Part shown: positions 11,276 through 22,018 of the stretch, in pieces
Layout: each line of letters opens with the position of its first letter
Numbering within the stretch: the stretch's first letter is position 1
Source of the DNA: Symmetrospora coprosmae
Lineage: Eukaryota > Basidiomycota > Cystobasidiomycetes > Symmetrosporaceae
Length of the DNA: 64,000 nt
Assembly (NCBI GenBank): GCA_008802785.1
Contig: VUYT01000036.1
Span: 117,196-181,195 of the forward strand
Direction of reading: 5' to 3'
Made by a program: the position numbers and the translations under genes
The notes under the pieces: generated by a model
The model's database searches: none
Seen by the model: the letters and a program-made list of their open reading frames with translations, nothing else
What the model was told of the DNA's origin: nothing

Positions 11276-12611
11276 CTAGACGACAGTCGTGGCGGCGGCC
11301 GCTCGCGTTGCCTTTTCTGCCTCTGCGTCGCTTGTCTGTGCAATAGATTTGCACGATCTCAGTCGGGCGCATCCAAGCTGGACGAATTGTGACACTCACG
11401 GCATCAGCCCCCGGGTTGAGCTCCCAATCTGTCGTAGAAAGCCCGTTAGCTCTGTCACTGCATGTCCGGCAAGGCGCGCAAGAGCGACCCACAATGAACG
11501 GCGTGCATGCCCTTATGGAGTGCAGCGGCAAGAACAGCGCCGAGAGATGGGCCCACCCAGTATATCCAGTGCTCTGAGACGAACTGGCGACTCGCCACAG
11601 CGGAAGCCAGAGCGCGGGCACTGTTGACACTCGCTCCGGTGAAGTTGATGCCGGCCAGCTGAGTGGAAAACAGAGCAAAGCCTATGGCCAGAGGTGCCTA
11701 TGTGCGTACGAGCTAGACTCAGCACGAAACCCAACCAAGCGATGGCGTACAGTGAGAACAAACCAGCGGCGTGGACTTATTTTTGTCCACCGCGACCATG
11801 ACGATCGTCATCACGAAGCCGAAGGTGAGGAACATTTCTATCGGATGGGCATGTAGCCCGGTCGATTAGTTGATGGCGACGTGCATTCAGCAGGATGCTT
11901 CTCACTCACCAAGGAAGAGCCCCTGTGCTAGACCGGTGCCTAGAGATGTAAAGAAGGTTAGTTCGTCAGGAGCTGGCGTCGTGTGCGAGACTTGCACGGG
12001 ACATACCGCTTCCCAGACTGCAGTTGACGTTGAGAGGACCGGGAAGCAAGCCCTGCAAGACCCCACCAGCTGCAATTGCGCCCAAAAGCTGTGCGACAAA
12101 GTAGAAGGCGAATCGGATGGGTGAGATGGCACCGAGCAGGACGAGGGTGAGAGCCTGTGTGCGTACGAGCTTGACTTTCAGCGCAGGACTTCAGGCGAGC
12201 GACGACAGATAGTGAGAACGACGTACGACCTGTGGGTTGAAGGCCGCGCCTGAGATCGGAGTTCGGGCTTAGTCTCCTGCGATGGTTTGACCCGAGACTC
12301 TCAGGTTTGACGCCACACCCACCTGTCGCCCTGAAAAAGATCCAGATGGAGAAGATGAGTGCCATCGCCATCGATGTCGCAGCCATGAGTAAGAACGAGG
12401 GGTCGGGAACCGTGACGCTCTGCTCTCCGCCGCTAGCAGCCTGGCCACCTGCTCCAGCGATGCCTTGAGCCTGACTGGCAGTACGTGCTGCCTGGATTCC
12501 TCCTAGGCCGAAAAGAAGGAAGAGGAAGGTCCCGACGAACTCTCCAGCTGCTGCGATGATGGCGACTCGCCAGTCCTCCTGCTCCCACTTCTTGTGCGTG
12601 GCTCGTGGCAT
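11276..12611 (-). CDS. Aquaporin/aquaglyceroporin paralogue B
   Basis: Second major intrinsic protein, tandem with paralogue A and on the same strand. Eight exons: 12611-12323, 12249-12227, 12154-12007, 11939-11910, 11837-11764, 11697-11493, 11428-11400 and 11335-11276, giving about 285 residues. The pore motifs are NPQ and NSA (followed by RALA), again departing from NPA at both positions. The start MPRATHKKW aligns with MPHRKLYGQ of paralogue A. The last three introns are at identical positions and phases in both genes, but the early ones are not: B has no intron after FLFLLFG, its first intron splits the Gly codon before AAFNPQV, and a 30-nt exon (GTGLAQGLFL) is separate. So introns changed after duplication. 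The frame continues 99 codons upstream of the ATG but shows no channel similarity there. Confidence 0.88.
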
Positions 12612-13209
12612 GGTTCCAGTGTGGGTCTTCCGCGGGGTCCAGCAAAATGATCTGAGGGCTGGTGAGCGAGGCGTGCTATTACGTCGCAGGGCGTTTGTCG
12701 ATGCGCAGAAGCGTTGTCGTTGGGATGTTGAAGGTAGAGGAAAAGAGAAGAAGGAGTTGCACACCGACGTCAGCCTCCCATTGCTCGCCTGCCGAAGCCC
12801 CCGTGGGCCCACCTTTGCGGAGCTTTGGTCTCGTTTGAAACACGCGGAGCGTTGGGCGAGGAGGAGGAGGGAGGCCCACGCGCCAGAGTCGCGAGAACCT
12901 GACGTCACGCGTCGGGTTTGCCAGCGACATCGGATGTGCGGTAGGTACTCGAGTATGATATATGCCCGTCGTCGCCGGTCTGTCAGAGCCCGTGTTGGCC
13001 GTGCATCTGCAAGGTGGTTCCTCTATCATCTGCCTATTCCACCGCACAGGGTGCCATCCTGACGGCGGCCCCATTGCGGCTCCACCCTGCTCCACAACCC
13101 GCGCAATCGCAGCTGTTCAGGCTATGATGTGGTCGACGCCTTGAACGATAGCAGCAGCAGTAGTCCGACCCATCAGGAAGAAGGGCAACTGCCCCCTTCG
13201 TCGCTTCAT
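12612..13209. promoter_or_regulatory. Divergent promoter region: aquaporin B / SWT1-like gene
   Basis: About 600 bp separate the start of aquaporin B (minus) from the first usable ATG of the SWT1-like gene (plus). A GATATATG sequence near 12956 is a possible TATA-like element. Two adjacent ATGs at 13124 and 13127 open a frame that stops after five or six codons, so they would act as a short upstream ORF if transcribed. No other coding signal seen. Confidence 0.35.
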
Positions 13210-15075
13210 ATGCCTACCTACGCAGACTGGACGGCTCGGCGCACCTTGGAGCGCTCGGGCTCGGGCTCAGGTACAAATGAGCACGCAGCGGGAGTTACTG
13301 GCACCAGCGCAGCACTGAATGGTGGTCAGCCTGAGGCAAATCACCTTCCTGACCACGATGACGACGACGATGCCATGCAGCTGGACCCCTCTACCGAGTC
13401 CATCCAAGCAGTCATCGAGGAGGTCCGGAAGGCCCGCTCGGGTGGCGACAGTGACGGTCGTGCTGCACCGCGTGCGAGCATGAGCCCGGCGGAAGGGGCA
13501 TTGAGCATGACGGACATACCCGAGGACACGATCCTGCTCGTCATCGGTGAGGCGCTGCGAGGCTCCTGTATCCCGAAAGGCGCTCCAGGCCTGTCCAGCT
13601 GACTTCCATCGAACCCAACAGACACCAATTACCTCATCAGCCATCTACACGTTTTTCGCTCCACGGAGGAGTACATCCCTCGGCTGACGAGCTATGGTCC
13701 GGTGCTCTTTGTGCTGTGTGCGTCAGCATGCGCACCACACATCCGAGAGGAGCATGCACTGATGATGGTAACGATCCCACCTAACAGCCATCATTGTCCT
13801 CCGCGAGCTAGACGGGCTGAAGAAGTCGACCTCTGCACCTTCATCGTCAAGGCACGGCGCGACAACAGCCTCGCTGGCCCGTTCAGCCGCCAGCACCATG
13901 CTCGCGTTCCTACAGAACCGCCCTGATCTCTTCAAAGGGCAGCGCACGGACGAGGGTCTCTACAGCGAGCATTACGGCGAGAAGAGCAATGACGAGCGCA
14001 TCCTCGACTGCTGCCTCTTCTATCGAGAACGAGGCTCGCAGGTGGGCATCCTCACGGAAGACGTCCTCCTGAGCAACCTCGCACAGAGTCATGGTGGGTC
14101 TGACGTGCTGCAATGCCTCTGTGTACTATCTGACAATCTGCAATGAAAGGTATTCCGCCTCTAGCCTACACGCCTCAAGACCGCAAGCCTGCACACTTTC
14201 TCGGGAAGCTCAGCCCGCACGTTGTCGAGCGCATTGATAGCCTGCGCATATGTGCGACAGGTGTGTCTGCAGGTCCAACGACAGCGATGGACGAAACGCC
14301 CCAGTACTCTGCCTCGGTCCAGCAGCAGGGCAAGGTTGAGCACCTCCGGCGATTGCAGGACACCCTGATGCAGGCGTATCGGAGCGCCTACCCGCTGAAC
14401 GGGCCCGAGCTGCTGCTCCTTGTGTCGAAGGTGACGGCGGCGCTTCTCTCGCCGTGCCTCTATGCAACACTGCTTTCAGCTTTGGCAGGCGACAGCCGCG
14501 AGATCCTGGCGTATACACTTGCGAGAGATCCCGTATTCCGCAAGGATGTCAGCGAGGACAGTGTGCTGGAGTATGAGCGAACATGGAATGCGGATATCTG
14601 CCTGAAGCTGTTGGACCGGCACTGGCGGCACTTTGCCGAGCAGGGGAGGACGGAAGGAGGTGCGCTGGGAGGTGGAGTAGACGCAGGTCCGAGCAGTGCC
14701 CGATCTAGCGGACGGTCTGGCGATGAGGGCCTCATGACCTCGCGCTGGGCAAGCTCCAGCATTCGAGCGACTCGTCCTGGTCGGGAGGATGGCAAGGCCC
14801 TTCAACTTGGTACAGGCTCAGCAGCACCTTTCCATCCTTCCAAGCTGTCCGCCCTGGCCTCGAGCATGGCACACGCATCCGAGATGGACGACCCCGACGA
14901 GAGCAAAGCTGCGGCCGTGCAGAAGTGGACGTCTCTCCGGTGGAACAGCTTTCTCGATGATCTGGACAGCCTCTTGCAGGGTTCAGAGCTGGTCACGGTT
15001 CTGCGGGAGGACGAGGACAGGGAACGAGCGGGTGTGTGGCTGACGGCCTGGAAGGCGAATGTCAAGTGCTGGTAG
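13210..15075 (+). CDS. SWT1: SWT1-type PIN-domain endoribonuclease
   Basis: Likely relative of yeast Swt1, a PIN-domain RNA endonuclease active in perinuclear mRNP quality control. Four exons: 13210-13546, 13622-13717, 13788-14093 and 14150-15075, about 554 residues. The PIN core is assembled only after splicing: ILLVIDTNYLISHL (first Asp), then SIIVLRELDGL, NDERILDCCLFY and ILTEDVLLSNLA (downstream acidic residues of the metal site). The C-terminal 300 residues are helical and less conserved. The start is uncertain: the frame is open upstream without an ATG until 13210, and the ATGs at 13124/13127 are in another frame and end at once. The N-terminal 100 residues are Ser/Asp-rich and disordered-looking. 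No nuclear import signal was obvious. Confidence 0.82.
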
Positions 15076-15105
15076 GGATATCTGCATGAAGTTGATTCTT
15101 TTCGC

Positions 15106-15145
<40 letters not shown>
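15106..15145. repeat. (GTT)n microsatellite
   Basis: About 13 uninterrupted copies of TGT/GTT directly downstream of the SWT1-like stop codon, within its probable 3' UTR. Seen directly in the sequence. Confidence 0.95.
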
Positions 15146-15553
15146 CTCTTCCTGCTGTTTTTCCGAGGATGATGTTGTTGTTGTGCAAGTGTATAGTAGC
15201 ATGCCTTTGTGCCTGTCCAGGCACCAGCGGCGCAAGAAGAGCGGAATTTAGGTACGCTAGAAAGTCTACGTCATTCCTGAGCTCGGAGGAAAGCCCGCTC
15301 GACTTTCGATTGATCGCCTCGCCCTCCTCGGTGCGCTGGCCTGATGCGGATGCGCCGTGCGGGTGCGGGCGGGCGGGCTGGCCTGGCGGGGCGGAGGGGG
15401 CAGCCAGCCGAGCGGAGGGAGGCGAAGGGCAGAGCAGCAGCCCAGCTTCTTCCTCCTCCTCCTCCTCTTGCTTCCTTCCTGCACACACAAACGCGTTATC
15501 TGCACCTCACGCACAAGCCTACACGTATATACACACCGTCCTACTCCTTCAAA

Positions 15554-16580
15554 ATGGCAAACATCACAAAGGTGAGGCGCCATTGCTCTCCTCGTGCTCA
15601 TGCAGGGCGCTCGTCGGGGTTTCCTGCGTGAAATCAACATGAGGCTGACGTATCCCACCTCACTTGACCCGCTCTCACACAGTACGGACTCGTCGGAGTC
15701 CTGGGCTTCACCCTCCTCATGTCGTTCATCGAGATGATCATTGCGGCCATCCTTGTGCGAAGCTACGTGAGTGCAGCCTGTGCTGTTTGGGCCTCGATGA
15801 CGGCCTTTCCCGGATCTCCCTCTCCCAGGTCGCCTAAAAAGGCAGGCAGACTGGCAGACTGGGAGGGAAGGGAAGGGAGGAGGAAGAGGCCACAATGCAT
15901 ACCTACACACAGTGAGCTGACACTCGTAACGGCACCGCCATCAGAACGACAGCGGGTACCCGTCAACTCAGTTCAAGAACGTCACGCGGTTAGTCGGCCT
16001 CGCTCGCCCGGGTGGCTCGTCCTGCTCAGCGCTCAGCGCTGTTGGTGACCGAAGGGGAGGAGCGGCAACTGAATCGTGTATTCTGTCCCACCACCAGATA
16101 TACACTCTTCGTCTCGCTCTTCAACCTGTTCATCGGCGGAGCATTCATCGCCTTCCTCTTCTTCCTCCCGACGTCCATCATTGCCTCGATTGCCTCGTTC
16201 CTCGCCCTCACCTTCATTCTCTGGATCTTCTGGCTCGCATCGTGGGTGCCTTCTCTCCGAGCGACTTTTGAAGCTGTCACACGGCTGACCGTCTCTCGTC
16301 ATATAGGGGAGCATCGACTGCCGACGCACTCGGAGGAGCCTTCTCGTGCAGCAACGATGACTTTGCCCACTGCAACCAGCTCAATGCTCTCCAGGCCTTT
16401 GCATGGATCAACTGTGGGTCATCCCTTTCACCCCTTCCAGGTTCGCCATTCACGCTGACATGCCGTGCCCCACCACCCATTACAGTCATTGTCTTCTTCG
16501 TCGCGTTCGCATACATTGCCTGGCTCGGATTCCGCTCGACCCGCAAGGGTAACGGTCTCACTGGTGCCGTCGCCGTCTAA
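15554..16580 (+). CDS. MARVEL-type four-helix membrane protein
   Basis: Small integral membrane protein of about 163 residues from six exons: 15554-15571, 15683-15766, 15945-15988, 16098-16241, 16307-16413 and 16486-16580. After the short start MANITK the product has four hydrophobic helices: roughly residues 8-34, 50-70, 75-95 and 133-155. A loop with paired cysteines (FSCSNDD, HCNQ) lies between helices 3 and 4. Size, helix spacing and cysteine loop fit fungal MARVEL proteins such as the Nce102 group, which act at plasma-membrane domains; the subgroup is inference. Two introns (111 and 109 nt) are long for this window. The first coding exon is only 18 nt, so the gene is easily missed by ORF scans. 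Confidence 0.75.
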
Positions 16581-17074
16581 GCGGACAGCACGGACAGCGA
16601 AGCTGCAATGTCACACCCGCAATCGACATGGACTCTTTTCGCCAACCCTTCTCGCCCTGTGCAGGAGCGTGAAGCCGGGGTTGCTGCTCCGGTTGATCGA
16701 CAACGGTACTGGCACCTCTCCAGCTCACTCTGTGTATAGGCGGAATAGCCCCCTTCCTCCCTCTTCGTCTGTTTTCTCTACATACAAACAATCTCAAATC
16801 TATTGCGACCATGCATACATAGTCCGCATACCCTTTCCTCCTTTTTTTATATACTGCAATACACCATAGTAATGCCTCCAACCAGGATCGAGGCCGCCAT
16901 GGCTCCTTCGTCTCAATGGCCCGTCCCGAGAGGAGCTCTCCCGTCTCATCAGTCGTCCTGTCCAGCTCCCCCTCACCCTGCCCACATCTCGCACGTGCTC
17001 GACCTCCTCGAGATTTCTGCCTGTTGCGCTCCCTCTGCAATACGAGCACAAGCACAGCGTGCATAGACAGCGAG

Positions 17075-19979
17075 ATGGCATCTGCATCGTCTCGAAGCGT
17101 CAAGAGGAGTGCGACACCCCTCCGCGTGCTCATCGTGGGCGGCGGTGGAAGGGAGCACGCCTTGGCTTGGAAGCTCGAGCAGTCCCCTCGGGTCGACGAG
17201 ATTTTTATTGCCCCAGGTGAGGCGCGTTGGGACAGCAGGAAGGCTAATGCAGTCCGCGTACAATAGCAGTGATTGACATGGACTGCCCCGTGGTCTTCCT
17301 CCTGCCCCCGCTTTCGACGCACCAGGGAACGGCGGAACGGCCTCGGGCGGCATCTCGGACGCGCGGAAGACCAAGTCATCCAACGTTGACATCAAGGCGG
17401 AAGACTTCCCGGCCCTTCTCGAGTTTGCTCGCAAGAACAATGTGCGGCGTGGTCCGTACGCTATGCTTCCCTTACGCTCAGCTGACAGTCCGCCTGCTTG
17501 CTCTTCGCCTCGCCTCGCCCCGTCTTTCGAACAGGTCAACCTCGTCGTCCCCGGACCGGATCAGCAGCTCGTTGATGGCATCGAGGAGGTCTTCCGGAAA
17601 GGTGAGTGGCAGGCTCGATGGGGCGCGAGAGAGAGAGAGGCACAGCAGAAGCTAAGGTGAGGCCCGCCCTGCCTCGCATCCAAGCCGGAATCCCGTGCTT
17701 CGGACCCACACCAGAAGCTGCCCAGCTCGAAGGGAGCAAAGCCTACTCGAAAGACTTTATGGCGCGGTACAACATACCCACTGCCCGGTATGCGAACTTC
17801 ACCTCGTACGAAGACGCCAAACGCCACCTCGAGTCCGTCGAGTACCGCGTCGTGCTCAAAGCCTCTGGCCTGGCGCTAGGCAAGGGCGTCCTCATTCCCG
17901 AGAGCAAGGAGGAGGCACTTGCCGGACTTGAGCAGATCATGGTTCGCAAAGCCTTCGGCGCTGCGGGCGAGGAGGTCGTCATCGAGGAGTTCCTCGAAGG
18001 GCAGGAGCTCTCGGTCCTTGCATTCTGCGACGGCTACACTGTTCTACCTCTGCCTGGTGCGCAGGACCACAAGCGTATCGGAGAGGGTGATACCGGCGTC
18101 AACACAGGAGGCATGGGAACGTATTCGCCTGCACCAGTTGCAACCCCTGACCTGCAGGCCCGCCTCGTCAAGGAGGTCTTGCAGCCTACGCTCGACGGCA
18201 TGCGCAAGGACGGAAACCCCTTCGTAGGCATGCTCTTTACTGGCTTCATGATTTCCCACGACTCGACCAAGGTCAACGTGCTCGAATACAATGTGCGATT
18301 CGGTGACCCGGAGACGCAGTCGCTGCTCGCTCTCATGGACGAAGAGTGCGATCTGGCTGAAATAATGATGGTAAGCCAGGTTTACATCCATGTCGGGCCG
18401 CGATGTCCACTGAAGGTGCGCTTTTTCTCTCGCTGTAGGCCTGCATCGAGCGCCGACTTGACTATGCCGAGCTAAAGATGAAGGCAGAGGCTGCCGTAAC
18501 GGTTGTGCTGGCATCGGGCGGCTACCCAGGGTCGTACCCAAAAGGCGTGCCAATCACACTTCCCTCGCAACCTCCCAGTGGCGTAATCTACTTCCATGCT
18601 GGCACTGCTCGAAAGGACAGCCAGCTTGTCACGAGCGGAGGGCGCGTGCTCGGCGTGACGGCAACAGCAAAATCACTGAAGGAGGCCGTAGACTTGGCTT
18701 ACCAGGGTGTGGAGGCGGTTCAGTTTGAAGGGAAGACATTCAGAAAGGATATCGCACATCGGTCAGGCTCTCCTCCACGACGAAAAGCCTCCACGTGCCG
18801 GACCTTGAGGCTGATGTGAAACCATTGCAGTGCATTCTCTTCACCTGCTTTCCAGGCGGAGGGTCTCACCTACGCCGCTGCAGGTGTCTCTATCGATGCT
18901 GGCAACGAGCTTGTCGAGCAGATTAAGGCTGTCGTGAAATCCACTGCCCGGCCAGGGTCGGACAGCGTGATTGGCGGGTTCGGCGGTCTGTTCGACCTGA
19001 AAGCCGCCGGCTTTGTGGACCCAATCCTCGTTAGCGGAACGGATGGCGTGGGCACGAAGCTCAAGATTGCGCAGGCGACCGGCATCCACGACACCATTGG
19101 CATTGACCTTGTGGCAATGAGCGTGAACGACCTGGTCGTGCAGGGCGCGGAACCCCTCTTCTTCCTGGACTACTACGCGTGCTCTGTGCTCGACGTCAAG
19201 ACGGCCGGAGATGTGGTTCGAGGCGTGGCAGAAGGATGTCGGCAGAGCAATTGTGCCCTCGTTGGTGGCGAGACTGCCGAGATGCCTGGACTGTACAATG
19301 GCGGTCAGTCCGTGTGCGCTCATCAAGGTTGGGACTATCTGCTGACGTCACGGCCCAATTGCTAGACGAGTACGACGCGGCCGGCTTCGCAGTCGGAGCA
19401 GTCGAGCGGTCAGCGCTGCTGCCCCGTGTAGACATCTCCGCTGGTGATGTACTCATCGGCCTCACCTCCTCCGGAGTGCACTCGAACGGCTTCTCTCTCG
19501 TGCGGAAAGTCATCGAGCGGGCCAACCTTTCATACTCTTCGCCCTGCCCGTGGGAGAACAGCATGACCATCGGACAGAACGTCCTCACCCCGACTCGGAT
19601 TTACATCCGGCAGCTCCTGCCTGCCATCAAGGCCGGTCTCCTCAAGGGCCTCTCGCACATCACAGGTGGCGGCTTTACAGAGAATGTGCCGCGTATGCTG
19701 CCGAAAACTGTTGGTGTCAGCATCGACTTGAGCGAGCTTGAGATGCCGCCCACTTTCCGGTGGCTCATGAAGAGCGGTGGGATCGCCCCCGAAGAGATGC
19801 TGCGGACATTCAACTGCGGCATTGGCATGGTCTGTGTGGTGCAGAAGGAGCAGGTAGAGGCGGCTGTCGAGCTGCTACGGATGTCGGGAGAGGCACAGGT
19901 CGTGGTCATGGGTGAAGTGACGGGCTCGCCAGGCGTTCGATACTCTGGCATGGACAGATGGGCGAAGCAGGGGCGGTGA
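17075..19979 (+). CDS. ADE5,7: Bifunctional GAR synthetase / AIR synthetase
   Basis: Fused enzyme for two steps of de novo purine synthesis: phosphoribosylamine plus glycine to GAR, and FGAM to AIR. Seven exons: 17075-17216, 17326-17441, 17535-17601, 17685-18370, 18439-18761, 18831-19303 and 19366-19979, about 806 residues, as expected for the fungal fusion. The GARS part starts with [17 protein letters not shown], has the ATP-grasp segments ([22 protein letters not shown]) and the [10 protein letters not shown] motif. The AIRS part (from about residue 450) has [28 protein letters not shown] and the [12 protein letters not shown] motif. The exon 5/6 join uses the acceptor at 18830; the next CAG, at 18855, would break the frame. 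An in-frame ATG at 16916 exists, but the conserved protein begins at 17075. Confidence 0.96.
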
Positions 19980-20077
19980 GAGGGTGGATCTACTTAGAGG
20001 TGTTGGTGTAGACTGTACAAAAGCCACACGCTCCTGCGTCTCCTGGTAGAGCCTCCAGCGAATTGTGTCTCACTCCG

Positions 20078-21797
20078 ATGTCCGCTTTCTTGGCTTCTCT
20101 CCGTGTGAATGAGGTCGACATGACTCATCGCGAGCGACTGCAGCGCGATGCTCAACCACTGACGCTGGAGACTGCGCTCGAGGAACTTTACGCCTCGAGG
20201 CCCGATGTCGCCGACGAGATTCAGGCGCTTCAGGCAATCTTTGGCGACGGGAAGATCCGCCTCCACGCCACGATAGACGATAGCTGGACGCCCGAGCAGA
20301 CGTGTGTTTCTTTCTCGCACCGCAGACTGCCCCTCACTTGCCCATCCGCCTTACCTTGCCTCACTGCGTAATCTGTCGACAGATTACGCCTGGCGCTAGA
20401 TACGACACTCCCCAGTTCCGAAGATGTGGATCTCGAATTGATAGTCTCTCTACGGCCAGAGTACCCTGCGACGTTGCCCCCGCAGCTGCAGCTAGCGGGC
20501 AAGGTAGGCAGCTCACGCCGTCGTGGAACTCGCACGTCGTCGATTAGGATCCCACGCAGACTGAAACTCGGCTGTTCCGCACGCTCGCCAACCACCTCAT
20601 GCTGCGCCTCTGCAAATTCACCCGTGCCCCCACAAAGTACATCGGAGATCATCTGATTGACTCTGCCCTTTTCGGGGCAATCACCCGCCTCTACATGCGG
20701 GAGGATTCGTTTCGTCCTGGAGAGGTGGCCGTGTTCGAGGGCGTCGAGCGAGCACGAGAAGAGATCGAGCGGTACTACGTGGCGCGGAAAAACGAGCTGG
20801 CCTCGATAGAGGCGGCAGATCCGCATGCGAACCAAGACGATCTCGAACTCTCACGGCGCCTCCAGCTGGAAGAGCGGCATGCAGCTACACGGCAGTCTGG
20901 GCCGGAACAGACCGAGCTGCTAGACGCGCAGCTACCTGCAGGCAGAGAGCTATACACAAGCGAGCCGATCGTTGACAGAAAGAGCATCTTTGTCGGACAT
21001 GCATTCGAGGTTCGTCGGCCGGCCGAGGTCCAGCAGGTAGTCGTGCGTGTCTGCCTTGCTTCGCTTTACGTCCATGTGCGTACATGCTGACGCGATTATG
21101 TACGACTCACGATCTTTACTGCGTTACAGGACTTTCTGCTGGCGGACAGGAAGATCGTGCGTGCGGTCCGTCTTGACAGGTCTATGCGTTTCCTATGTTC
21201 GACTAACACCGCTCGGCCCGGGCCTCATTTCCAGGCGAAAGCGCACCACCCTGCGATGCTGGCATATAGATGCAAGGGTATCAACGGCGTGGTGCATCAA
21301 GACAACGACGATGATGTCAGTCTGTCATGTCACCTGAAGGGCCCTCCCGCTTGACGCGCATGAGCACGCTGACGCCAGCAGTCTTGCGCATGCATTGCAC
21401 ATGTGCCAGGGCGAGACCGCTGCTGGCTCGAGACTCGCGCACCTTCTGCAGATACTGGTGCGGTGCCTGGCCTGCGTGCATCGTGCGTGCTACATGCTGA
21501 TCTACCTTGGGCTGACCTGCAGGACATCGAGAACGTGCTGGTTGTGGTCACGCGGTGGTACGGTGGAGTGCATCTGTACGCAGCATCACCTCCTTCACAT
21601 CTCGCGTAGACGCTGATTTTGCTGTCCTGTCGCACTCTCACGCCCAGCGGCTCGGACCGCTTCAAGCACATTAACCAGGTGAGCGCGAAGCGGTACGCAC
21701 GCACATGACAGACAGCTCTGGCTGAAATGTATCACAGGCCGCACGGGACGCATTGCTTGCCGGCGGCTTTATTAAGCCAAGTACCGGGAAGAAGTAG
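20078..21797 (+). CDS. YIH1: YIH1/IMPACT homologue, inhibitor of Gcn2 activation
   Basis: Cytosolic regulator that competes with the Gcn2 kinase for Gcn1 and so dampens the amino-acid-starvation response. Nine exons: 20078-20301, 20383-20503, 20548-21036, 21130-21156, 21235-21315, 21410-21457, 21523-21575, 21648-21678 and 21738-21797, about 377 residues. The N-terminal half is an RWD domain (DEIQALQAIFGD, then a YPATLPPQLQL turn). The C-terminal half is the ancient IMPACT domain: RKSIFVGHAFEV, HPAMLAYRCKG, the DNDDDGETAAG loop and VVVTRWYGGVHLGSDRF. The third intron is preceded by one of only 44 nt. The last 320 bases hold five small exons. Starts 98 bp after ADE5,7 on the same strand; an alternative Met lies 14 codons in. 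Confidence 0.93.
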
Positions 21798-22018
21798 ATT
21801 GCTCCGCGATCCGGGGTCGTTCGCTCCCGAGGACAAAGGGACCCGGCGATCTTTCTCACTGATAGCTCTAGTGACGAACTTGACGCTTGCATCCTGCAAT
21901 CATACTGCGCGCGTACCAACAGCTGTCAGAGCTACCCTTGACTCGCTTCGCCTTTTACCTCCTTTCCCTCCCTCGCGAGCAAGGCGGATGCTATACACGC
22001 CTTGTCGCAGGCGAGATC
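21798..22018. other. Short intergenic region
   Basis: Spacer of 221 bp between YIH1 and the F-box-like gene on the same strand. The reading frame of the latter is open upstream but shows no family signal. No TATA element or repeat was recognised. Confidence 0.3.

Noticed and set aside
16916-17074. Longer ADE5,7 start at ATG 16916
   Set aside because: The extra 53 residues are Pro/Arg-rich leader-like sequence not present in the family; 17075 is in better context with the conserved VLIVGGGG start.
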